Source: an uncultured beta proteobacterium
GTDB lineage: Bacteria > Pseudomonadota > Gammaproteobacteria > Burkholderiales > Burkholderiaceae_C
DNA: 40,156 nucleotides
Direction of reading: 5' to 3'
Assembly: GCA_903838565.1 (NCBI GenBank)
Contig: CAILZB010000066.1
Span: 1-40,156 of the forward strand
Shown piece by piece: positions 7,901 to 15,323 of the stretch; positions within the stretch are counted from its first letter, which is position 1; the number at the start of each line of letters is the position of its first letter. The translations under genes were made by a program, and so were the position numbers. A model generated the notes under the pieces. The model was not told where the DNA came from, ran no database searches, and saw only the letters and a program-made list of their open reading frames with translations.

Positions 7901-9112
7901 TTGCCGCCCGAGCCACGGCTGGACGGCGTCAGGGTGCTCGCCGTGACCCAGGATGCGCAGGCCTTGCGCGACGCCAGCGCCTACGGTGTGGCCGCGGGCG
8001 CCAGCATCACGGCCGTGGCCGATCTGGCGGCGGCACGCCTCTGGCTGCACCAGGCCGGCAACGCCAGCGAGGCCACCGTGGTCGTGCTCGGTCTGGATGT
8101 GAGCGAAACACCCGCGGAACTCGATCTGCCAGAGGGACTGGGCGTGGTGCGCATCGTGCGGCGCAGCGGCAGCAACCTCCGGTCCGAGAACGAAGTGATG
8201 GTGTCAGCCCGCCCCCTGCTCTACCACGAGCTGATCCAGGGCGTTGCGCTGGCCGCCGGACGGGTGCCGGCGCCTCGGGTGAACGAGGAACGGCGTCAAA
8301 TCCTGACCCGCCCCCAGGCGCCGACCGTGGAACAGGCGCTGGCGCGCCGGCAGCTGATCTTGCTGGCCGAGGACAACGAAACCAACCGCGACGTGATGCG
8401 GGAGCAACTGGGACTGCTCGGTTATGCCGCCGAAGTGGCCAGCGACGGCGCCGTGGCGCTGCAGATGTGGCGCAGCGGCCATGGCGAGCGCTACGGCCTG
8501 CTGCTCACCGACTGCCATATGCCCCATACGGACGGTTTTGCGCTCACCGCAGCGATTCGCCAGACCGAGGGCCCGGGCCAGCGTCTGCCCATCGTCGCCG
8601 TCACCGCCAACGCAATGCAGGGCGAGGCCCAGCGTTGCGTGGAACGCGGCATGGACGGCTACCTGTCCAAACCGCTGCGGCTCAAGGAACTGCGCGCGAT
8701 GCTCGCCAAATGGCTGCCGCTGGGCGGCGACCTGGCCAGCATCGGAACAGCCCAGAGCGCGCCCGCCGAGCCTGGCAGCATCGCCTGGAACTCGGCCACG
8801 CTGGGCAGGATGGTGGGCGACAACCCCGAACTGCAACGGCGCCTGCTGAACAAGTTCGTTCTGAACGCCGCGCGGCAAGTCGCGGCCATCGGCGCTGCAG
8901 CCGCCGCGGGCGATATCGGCACCGTGGCCGATGTGGCACACGGACTTAAATCCGCGGCGCGCACCGTGGGCGCGCCTGCGCTGGGGGAGTTGTGCCAGCG
9001 CATGGAAACCGCGGGCCGAGAAGGCGACGCGGCGCTGTGCGTGGCGCTGTGTCGTGGTCTGGAGCCGACCTTTGACCTTGCCGCGCAAGCGATCAAGCAG
9101 GGCTTGACATGA
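4988..9112 (+). CDS. Hybrid sensor histidine kinase: MASE1, three PAS, HisKA, HATPase, receivers, Hpt
   Basis: 1374 residues. About 1-295 is a multi-span membrane domain of MASE1 type. PAS domains lie at about 325-445, 448-570 and 605-727. HisKA has FLANMSHEVRTP with phospho-His745, and HATPase has LLNLLGNAMKF and DNGIGMS. A degenerate receiver-like domain spans about 980-1093. A true receiver (LAEDNETNR, LLLTDCHMP with Asp1175) and an Hpt domain (VAHGLKSAART, His1318) follow. The chain His-Asp-His implies an internal phosphorelay that ends on a separate receiver. ATG 4988 is chosen because GGAG lies just upstream; an in-frame ATG at 4931 would add 19 residues without membrane character. The next gene starts in an ATGA overlap. 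Confidence 0.93.
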   Translation: MKPSAKGLWPVDFSKLLGVAVGYGLTRWIVILYFSPKGQASIFFLASGVALAAVLIGGRRYAWAVLAGALAADALRGSAAWITLGIASASTLAALTGAWLVRRKHGFDAQHVNLGELVRVLGLGGFGGSVVSAVIGSIALLLAGIVGSAGYFSSVLDWWMGDSLGVVLMTPLILAWWPGATQPRLRPSNRWLLEAAAILGLTLLAGGIVFLEWFHSSLPASLHLSLDAVGNGYWMFFFVAWAALRLGLRGTTLALLLVAALGITGVHQNLGFFAREAQPLQLTNYWFFSLALSLVSLTLAAQIEAGRRLTKTLRQSEASLSQELKNVMDALDRSALVSTVDMNRRFISVNDNYCDASGYSRAELLGQEVHLLKSGVHADSFYAEVYQTMAEGRVWRGEVCNRAMDGRLYWLQSTISPFFGLDGKAEMYVAIGSDITARKLAEQAQRESVEFIQKIAEQVPGCIYQFRRYPDGRTCMPYASEGLRELHGLSPHEVRESSEQLLQSIHVEDRGLVIRAVQLSAQQLSPLHFEYRVPDERGGVRWIAGHAMPQRNDDGAVLWHGSITDITQRKQSDIELQSHRLHLEELVQQKTADVQRNMVLAQRALNELEQQKFVLDQHAIVTVAEVDGSISYGNDRFVEISGYTHAEFMGRDHRLLKSGHHPQEFFTAMYATINAGGVWHAEVCNRAKDGHLYWVDTTIAAFMGSDGKPRQYIGVRTDITERKRAEEKSLAAVRAKSEFLANMSHEVRTPMNGVVGMIDILRESELLPEQQRMLDTIHRSSLSLLGILNDILDFSKIEAGKLEIEAIATSVREVVEGVAQLVVTPGSASDIDLAIFVAPELPRWMLLDPTRLRQILLNLLGNAMKFITARPGRVKLHVEPCTLAQGGPGVRFRVSDNGIGMSPQQLERLFQPFTQGDESTARRFGGTGLGLSITQRLVELSGGQIQARSAVGVGSEFTVELPRLACPPGRPLPPEPRLDGVRVLAVTQDAQALRDASAYGVAAGASITAVADLAAARLWLHQAGNASEATVVVLGLDVSETPAELDLPEGLGVVRIVRRSGSNLRSENEVMVSARPLLYHELIQGVALAAGRVPAPRVNEERRQILTRPQAPTVEQALARRQLILLAEDNETNRDVMREQLGLLGYAAEVASDGAVALQMWRSGHGERYGLLLTDCHMPHTDGFALTAAIRQTEGPGQRLPIVAVTANAMQGEAQRCVERGMDGYLSKPLRLKELRAMLAKWLPLGGDLASIGTAQSAPAEPGSIAWNSATLGRMVGDNPELQRRLLNKFVLNAARQVAAIGAAAAAGDIGTVADVAHGLKSAARTVGAPALGELCQRMETAGREGDAALCVALCRGLEPTFDLAAQAIKQGLT

Positions 9113-12100
9113 TGCAATTGCTGCGCGCCCTGAACTTGCGCTCGCTCCAGACCCGCTTGACGCTGTTCACGCTGGCGATTGCGCTGACCGGGATCTGGTC
9201 GCTGACCTATTTCGGCAGCCGGATGCTGCGCGAAGACATGCAGGCGATATTGGGCGAACAGCAGTTCGAGTCGGTCTCCATGCTCGCCCATGAGGTCGAC
9301 CAGGAACTGGACGATCGGCTGCGGGCACTGGATCGGGTCGCGGCCCGGATCACGCCTCAGATGCTGGGCAGCAAGGCGGCTCTGGACCGTTTTCTGGACG
9401 AGCGCCAGACCTTTCAGAGCCTGTTCAACGCCGGCACCTTCATCACCGGCGCCGACGGCACGGCGCTGGCCTCGTTGCCGCTGGCGACGCCACGCGTTGG
9501 CGTCAATTACATGGACCGCGATCACGTCGCCACGGCGCTCAAGCAGGGCAAGACGGTCATCGGCCAGCCGAGCATCGGGCGCGTGCTGAAGACGCCCGTG
9601 ATCTCCATGGCGGCGCCGATTCGCGACGCCCAGGGCCGCATCGTCGGCGCGCTGGTGGGCGTGACCGACCTGGGGCAGCGCAATTTTCTGGACCGCATCG
9701 CGCGAAGCCGGACCGGCAGGACCGGCAGCTTCCTGCTGAATTCGCGCTCGATGCGCATGGTCATCGCCAGCTCGGACAAGAGCCGCGTCATGACTTCGCT
9801 TCCGGCGACGGGCGTGAACCCGATGGTGGACCACTTCATGCAGGGCCATGAGGGTTCCATGGTCGGCGTCAACCCCATAGGCGTGCAAGTGCTGGCGTCG
9901 GTCAAGGGCGTCGCGCTCTCCGACTGGTACGTGGCGGCACAGTTGCCCACGTTCGAGGCCTTTGCCCCGATTCGGGACCTGCAGCGGCGCAACCTGCTGG
10001 TGGCGGCGATCTTCACGCTGCTGGCAGCGGCCTTGAGCTGGTGGACGCTGCGGCGCCAGATGGCGCCGATGCGCGACGCCGTCGTGGCATTGAACGAGTT
10101 GTCGCAGCCCGAAGCGTCCATCGCGCCACTGCCGGTGCACCGGGATGACGAGGTCGGCCGGCTGATCACGAGCTTCAACCGCTTGCTGCAAACCCTGGCC
10201 CAGCGCGAACAGGCGCTCACGGAGAGCCGGCATCTGCTGCTGGAATCGCAGTCGGTGGCGGGCCTGGGCAGCTATGTGCTGGATGTCAGGGCGGGGACCT
10301 GGGAGAGCTCGCCGGTGTTTGACCTGCTGTTCGGCATCGACGCCGCCTACGATCGTTCGGTGGCAGGGTGGCTGGAACTGGTCCATGTCGACGAGCGCGC
10401 TGCCATGGCCGACTATTTCAGCCAGGAAGTGCTGGCGAAGAAGCACCCTTTCGACCGCGTCTACCGCATCGTGCGCCACGACGACGGCACGGCCCACTGG
10501 GTGCACGGCCTGGGTCGGCTGGTCCTTGACGATCAGGGCGAGCCGCGCAAGATGCACGGCACGATCCAGGACATCAGCGAGCGCCGGGCGAATGAGCTGG
10601 CGCTCAGCCTTTACCGCGCGCGCCTGGAAACACTGGTGGAGGAAAAAAGCCTCGGCTGGGCCCGCAGCCAGGCCCACCTGAACACCATCTTCACGACCCT
10701 CACCGACCTGGTCTGGATCAAGAACTGCGACGGCGTCTATCTGGCCTGCAACCCGATGATCGAGCGATTTTTCGGCGTGCCCGAGGCACAGATCGTCGGC
10801 AAGACCGACTATGACTTCGTTGCGCCAGAACTCGCGGACGCGTTCCGCGCCCACGACCGCGCAGCCATGGCGGCGGGCACGCCGACCTTGAACGAGGAGT
10901 GGGTGAGCTTCGCCGACGACGGTCACCGCGCCCTGCTGGAAACCGTCAAGACCCCGGTGCGCGATGCCGACGGACTGCTGGTCGGCGTGATGGGCATTGC
11001 GCGCGACATCACAGAGCGCAAGAAATCCGAAGCCGCGGCGCACGCCGCCAACCGCGCCAAGTCGGAGTTCCTGGCCAACATGAGTCACGAGATCCGCACG
11101 CCGATGAACGGCGTCGTGGGCATGCTCGACATCCTGCTCGAGAGCGAGCTGACGGATGCCCAGCGGCGCATGCTGACCACCATGCAGGGCTCATCGCTGG
11201 CCTTGCTGCACATCCTGAACGACATTCTGGACTACTCCAAGATCGAAGCCGGCAAGCTCGATGTGGAAGACATTCCCACCCCGCTGCGCGACGTGGTCGA
11301 GGAGGTGGCGCAGCTGCTGGTCACGAGTGCCACCGCCCGCGACATCGAGCTCAGCCTGTTCGTGTCGCCGCAACTGCCGCGCTGGATTCTGTGTGACCCG
11401 ACCCGGCTGCGCCAGGTGCTGCTCAATCTGATGGGCAACGCGCTCAAGTTCACCCACAGCCGCGAAGCTCGGCCCGGGCGCGTCTCGCTCAGGGTCGAAC
11501 CCTGCGTTCGGGACGAGGGCGGCCCAGGGCTGCGGCTGCGCGTCATCGACAACGGCATCGGCATGAGTGAACAGGCGCTGGCGACTCTGTTCCTGCCCTT
11601 CACCCAGGCCGACGAGAGCACGGCGCGCCAATTTGGCGGCACCGGTCTGGGCCTGTCCATCAGCCAGCGCCTGGTGCAGTTGCTGCGCGGCCGCATCACG
11701 GTGCGCAGCACGCTGGGCGAAGGCTCGGAGTTCTCGGTCGAATTGCCGCTGCGCCAGGCCGCTGCCGCTCGCCCCTTCAAGGACGAACCCAGCCTGGCCG
11801 GCATGCAGGTGCTGGTCGTGACCCGGCATGCGACAACGATGGAGATCGTACCGGCCTACTGCCGGGCCGCGGGCGCCCAGGTCACCATCGTGAGCAACCT
11901 GGCAGCGGCGCGCGAACAGCTGCAGCGCCCGCTGCATTTCGAGGCCACGGTCGTGCTGCTGGCGCTGTCGATGGAATCCGAAGTGCTGGATTTCGAGCTG
12001 CCTCAAGGTGTGGGCCTGGTGCGGCTGGTGAGCCGCAGCAGCCGCACGGCCAGCGCTGATCTCACGGTGTGCGCGCGACCGCTGCTGCACCACGAACTGC

Positions 12101-13032
12101 TGCACGCGCTGGCCGCGGCCAGCGGCCGCGCGAGCGTGACCGGGGAGGAGCGCGCACTGGAGCGCCGCCGCGCACCCGAGCGCAGGCCGGCTCCGAGCGT
12201 GGACGAGGCGGCAGCACGCGGCTGCCTGGTGCTGCTGGCCGAAGACAACGAAACCAACCGCGAGGTGATGCAGGAGCAGCTGAGCATGTTGGGTTATGCG
12301 AGCGAAGCCGCGGCCGATGGCGCGCTGGCGTTGCAGTTGTGGCGCAGCGGGCTGCACACGCGCTATGGCCTGCTGCTGACGGACTGCCACATGCCGCGAC
12401 TGGACGGGTTCGAGCTGACGCAGGCGATTCGTGCAACCGAGCCGGCCGGAACGCACCTGCCCATCATCGCCGTCACCGCCAACGCCATGCAGGGCGAAGC
12501 TCAGCGTTGTCGCGAACGCGGCATGGACGACTATTTGTCCAAGCCGCTGCGCCTGAAGGAACTCGGTGCCGTGTTGGCCCGCTGGTTGCCGCAGGGTGCC
12601 AATCCGAGCTACACGCAGGCGGCACTCGAACCCGCACCGACTTCGCCCGGGACCCGGGGTGCGGCCGCGTGGGATGCGACGACACTGGTGCAGATGGTGG
12701 GAGACAACCCGATACTGCACCGGCGCCTGCTGGATAAATTTCAGTTGACTGCGCAGGCCCAGGTCCACGCCATCCTTGCCGCAGCGCGCGCGGGCGACGT
12801 CCGCGGCGTGGCTGACGTGGCACACACGCTCAAATCGTCGGCGCGCACGGTCGGTGCGCTGGCGCTGGGCGAACTGTGCCAGGCGCTGGAGAGCGCGGCG
12901 CGTGCGCAGGAGGAATCCGCGTGCCGCAGCCTGGCGCAGGAACTGCCCCCGACATGGACCGCGGCGGCGCTGGCCATCCAACAACATCCAGCCGCCACGG
13001 CGGACGAGTCCACGACCCCAACCCCGTCCTGA
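9109..13032 (+). CDS. Hybrid sensor histidine kinase: dCache-like sensor, HAMP, two PAS, HisKA, HATPase, receivers, Hpt
   Basis: 1307 residues and a paralogue of the preceding kinase from the HisKA domain onwards. The sensory half differs: TM1 (about 15-37), a large periplasmic Cache-like domain (about 40-290), TM2 (about 294-314), HAMP (about 315-365) and PAS domains (about 375-493 and 524-644). Phospho-His660 lies in FLANMSHEIRTP, the receiver Asp1092 in LLLTDCHMPRLDGF and the Hpt His1239 in VAHTLKSSART. A degenerate receiver lies at about 898-1008. The ATGA overlap with the upstream gene implies translational coupling. Two kinases with different inputs and nearly the same output half probably converge on one receiver. 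Confidence 0.93.
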   Translation: MMQLLRALNLRSLQTRLTLFTLAIALTGIWSLTYFGSRMLREDMQAILGEQQFESVSMLAHEVDQELDDRLRALDRVAARITPQMLGSKAALDRFLDERQTFQSLFNAGTFITGADGTALASLPLATPRVGVNYMDRDHVATALKQGKTVIGQPSIGRVLKTPVISMAAPIRDAQGRIVGALVGVTDLGQRNFLDRIARSRTGRTGSFLLNSRSMRMVIASSDKSRVMTSLPATGVNPMVDHFMQGHEGSMVGVNPIGVQVLASVKGVALSDWYVAAQLPTFEAFAPIRDLQRRNLLVAAIFTLLAAALSWWTLRRQMAPMRDAVVALNELSQPEASIAPLPVHRDDEVGRLITSFNRLLQTLAQREQALTESRHLLLESQSVAGLGSYVLDVRAGTWESSPVFDLLFGIDAAYDRSVAGWLELVHVDERAAMADYFSQEVLAKKHPFDRVYRIVRHDDGTAHWVHGLGRLVLDDQGEPRKMHGTIQDISERRANELALSLYRARLETLVEEKSLGWARSQAHLNTIFTTLTDLVWIKNCDGVYLACNPMIERFFGVPEAQIVGKTDYDFVAPELADAFRAHDRAAMAAGTPTLNEEWVSFADDGHRALLETVKTPVRDADGLLVGVMGIARDITERKKSEAAAHAANRAKSEFLANMSHEIRTPMNGVVGMLDILLESELTDAQRRMLTTMQGSSLALLHILNDILDYSKIEAGKLDVEDIPTPLRDVVEEVAQLLVTSATARDIELSLFVSPQLPRWILCDPTRLRQVLLNLMGNALKFTHSREARPGRVSLRVEPCVRDEGGPGLRLRVIDNGIGMSEQALATLFLPFTQADESTARQFGGTGLGLSISQRLVQLLRGRITVRSTLGEGSEFSVELPLRQAAAARPFKDEPSLAGMQVLVVTRHATTMEIVPAYCRAAGAQVTIVSNLAAAREQLQRPLHFEATVVLLALSMESEVLDFELPQGVGLVRLVSRSSRTASADLTVCARPLLHHELLHALAAASGRASVTGEERALERRRAPERRPAPSVDEAAARGCLVLLAEDNETNREVMQEQLSMLGYASEAAADGALALQLWRSGLHTRYGLLLTDCHMPRLDGFELTQAIRATEPAGTHLPIIAVTANAMQGEAQRCRERGMDDYLSKPLRLKELGAVLARWLPQGANPSYTQAALEPAPTSPGTRGAAAWDATTLVQMVGDNPILHRRLLDKFQLTAQAQVHAILAAARAGDVRGVADVAHTLKSSARTVGALALGELCQALESAARAQEESACRSLAQELPPTWTAAALAIQQHPAATADESTTPTPS

Positions 13033-13055
13033 ACCCTGCACCACCGGAGAACCGT

Positions 13056-13454
13056 ATGACAAAGACCGAATTGAGCGAATGCAGCTACCTGGTGGTCGAT
13101 GACGACGACCTCCAGTGCGAGTTCGTCAGCGCCGTGCTGGAACGCATCGGAGCGACCCAAGTGTTCACCGCCAACGACGCCGACCGCGCCTGCAGCCTGG
13201 CGCAGCAACACAAGCCCGACTTCGTGCTGCTCGACATCTACATGCCCCAGGTCGACGGCTGGGCTTTGCTCGACCGCCTGCGCCGCATTCAACCCGGCAT
13301 CGTGGCGATCATGGTGACGGGATCGCACACGCCCGCGGACTTCGGAAAATCCATGGACCAGCGCGTAGACGGTTTCTGCATCAAGCCGGTCCTGCCCGAC
13401 ATCATGCGCAAGACGCTGGGCAACGCGCGCAAACGGCGCCTGGCCCAGCGCTGA
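13056..13454 (+). CDS. Single-domain CheY-like response regulator
   Basis: 132 residues consisting only of a receiver: acidic pocket VVDDDDLQ, phospho-acceptor Asp60 in LLDIYMPQVDGW, and the KP pair in GFCIKPVLPD. The expected conserved Thr/Ser is in MVTGSHTP. There is no output domain, so it acts as a phosphate shuttle, a sink, or through protein-protein contact. ATG 13056 is preceded by CGGAGA at a good distance; longer in-frame starts run into the upstream gene. It is 23 bp downstream of the second kinase and is therefore the likely phospho-acceptor from both Hpt domains. Confidence 0.93.
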   Translation: MTKTELSECSYLVVDDDDLQCEFVSAVLERIGATQVFTANDADRACSLAQQHKPDFVLLDIYMPQVDGWALLDRLRRIQPGIVAIMVTGSHTPADFGKSMDQRVDGFCIKPVLPDIMRKTLGNARKRRLAQR

Positions 13455-13547
13455 GTTTGGCGTTGCCCCGCGCCACATGGCCCCGTGTGGGTGCAGAACC
13501 GGATGTCGTGAGAAAATCGCGCATTCCTTTTTTTCGCAAAGCACATC

Positions 13548-14655
13548 ATGATCGACGCAGAACGCATCAACCTCATCGGCACCACCCTGACAGACCTGAG
13601 CGCACGCACGGCCGAACTCAGGGGGTATCTTTGACTACGATGCCAAATCCGAACGCCTGAGAACCGTCAACGCCTCACTCGAAGACCCCAGCGTCTGGAA
13701 CGATCCCAAGCGCGCCCAGGAACTGGGCCGCGAGAAGAAGGCGCTGGACGGCGTGGTGCTCACGCTGGACCAGCTCCACGCCGAGCTGTCGGACAACTCC
13801 GAGCTCTACGACATGGCCAAGGCCGACGGCGATGAGGCCAGCCTGCTGACGATCGAAGCGGAGACCGCCAAACTGGCAACGATCATCGAGGGGCTCGAGT
13901 TCCGCCGCATGTTCAACAACCCGGCCGATCCCCTGCCCTGCTTTCTGGACATCCAGGCCGGCGCCGGCGGCACCGAGGCCTGCGACTGGGCCAGCATGCT
14001 GCTGCGCCAGTACCTGAAGTACGCCGAGCGCAAGGGCTTCACCACCACCATCGAAGACGAAACGGCGGGCGACACTGCGGGCATCAAGGGCGCGACCATC
14101 AAGATCGAAGGCGAATACGCCTTTGGCCTGCTGCGCACCGAAACCGGCGTGCACCGCCTGGTGCGCAAGAGTCCGTTCGACTCCTCGGGCGGGCGCCACA
14201 CTTCGTTTGCCTCGGTCTTTGTCTATCCGGAAATCGACGACTCGATCGAGATCGACATTAATCCGTCCGACGTGCGCGTCGACACCTTCCGCGCCAGCGG
14301 CGCCGGCGGCCAGCACATCAACAAGACCGACTCGGCCGTGCGTCTGACGCACATCCCCACCGGCATCGTGGTGCAGTGCCAGGACGGTCGCAGCCAGCAC
14401 GGGAACCGCGACGTGGCCTGGAAGCGGCTGCGCTCACGCCTGTACGACCATGAGATGCGCAAGCGTCAGGCCGAGCAGCAAAAGCTCGAGGACAGCAAGA
14501 CCGACGTGGGCTGGGGTCATCAGATCCGCTCCTATGTGCTGGACAACTCCCGCATCAAGGACCTGCGCACCAACGTCGAAGTCTCGGCCACGCAAAAGGT
14601 GCTGGACGGCGATCTGGACGTCTTCATCGAAGCCTCGCTCAAGCAGGGCGTGTGA
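13548..14655 (+). CDS. prfB: Peptide chain release factor 2, expressed by programmed +1 frameshift
   Basis: RF2 terminates translation at UGA and UAA. Codons 1-28 (13548-13631) end at an in-frame TGA (13632-13634). The remaining 340 codons are in the +1 frame from GAC 13633, giving 368 residues, the usual RF2 length. SPF (in [10 protein letters not shown]) is the stop-codon recognition tripeptide of RF2, and [15 protein letters not shown] holds the catalytic GGQ. A reading that starts at 13753 would lose the N-terminal domain. The HAD gene begins inside the stop codon. Confidence 0.97.
13620..13635 (+). promoter_or_regulatory. prfB: prfB autoregulatory +1 frameshift site
   Basis: AGGGGGTATCTTTGAC contains the internal Shine-Dalgarno-like AGGGGG, the slippery CTT codon, the in-frame TGA and the following C. 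Known mechanism: when RF2 is scarce the ribosome slips +1 on CUU and makes full-length RF2. Confidence 0.97.
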
Positions 14656-15323
14656 TGAAGGTTGAAGCGTTGATTTTCGACATGGACGGCACCATGATCG
14701 ACTCCATGCCCTGGCACGCCAGGACCTGGGTCGAGTTTTCGCGGCTACACGACCTGGACATCCCTCTGGACGAGGTGATGCGCCGCACGACGGGACGCAC
14801 CGGTCCCGAGTGCATGGTCGAGCTGTTCGGTGCGGGGCTGGAAGATGCGCACTACCAACGGTTGTCGGAGCAGAAGGAGGAACTCTATCGCGAGCTCTTT
14901 GCCCCGGTGTTCACCGAGGTCGCAGGCTTCACGCAGTTTGAAGCCAGCGCCCGCGCACGCGGACTCAAGGTAGGCGTGGGCACGGCGGGCGACCGGCACA
15001 ACATCGCCTTCGTGCTGTCGCACCTGCGCCTGCCGCAGGCGCCTCACGCCATCGTCGGCGGCGATGAGGGCCTGCCCGGCAAGCCCGAGCCGGCGATCTT
15101 CCTGGAAGCCGCGCGACGCCTGAACAAACAAGCCCAGCACTGCATCGTGTTCGAAGACTCGCCGTTCGGCATCGAGTCGGCGCGCCGCGCCGGCATGCGC
15201 GCCGTGGCCATCTGCTCGACCCATACCCCGACGCAATTGGCGGGGCCGCATGTGCTGGCCGCCGTAAGCGATTACAACGAGTTGCTGAACTCGGCCTTTT
15301 TGGAGAACCTGAATGTTGCCTGA
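14655..15323 (+). CDS. HAD-superfamily phosphatase, beta-phosphoglucomutase/phosphatase-like
   Basis: 222 residues. Motif I is FDMDGT, with nucleophile Asp9 and acid/base Asp11; motif II is near VGTAGD, the motif III lysine is in LPGKPEP, and motif IV is FEDSPFGIESARRAG. A helical cap sits between motifs I and II, placing it among subfamily I HADs (the GS1/CbbY/PgmB type). The phosphorylated substrate cannot be told. ATG 14655 overlaps the prfB stop; a GTG codon three bases earlier is an alternative start. The 3' end overlaps pepN by 11 nt, so prfB, this gene and pepN are probably co-transcribed. Confidence 0.9.
   Translation: MKVEALIFDMDGTMIDSMPWHARTWVEFSRLHDLDIPLDEVMRRTTGRTGPECMVELFGAGLEDAHYQRLSEQKEELYRELFAPVFTEVAGFTQFEASARARGLKVGVGTAGDRHNIAFVLSHLRLPQAPHAIVGGDEGLPGKPEPAIFLEAARRLNKQAQHCIVFEDSPFGIESARRAGMRAVAICSTHTPTQLAGPHVLAAVSDYNELLNSAFLENLNVA

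Noticed and set aside
5660..8050. Long minus-strand open frame (about 796 codons) opposite the first kinase
   Set aside because: It mirrors the codon structure of the sense gene in high-GC DNA, has a His/Gln/Arg-rich non-family composition and no ribosome-binding site. The same applies to the long antisense frames at 8659-11088 and 11191-13062.
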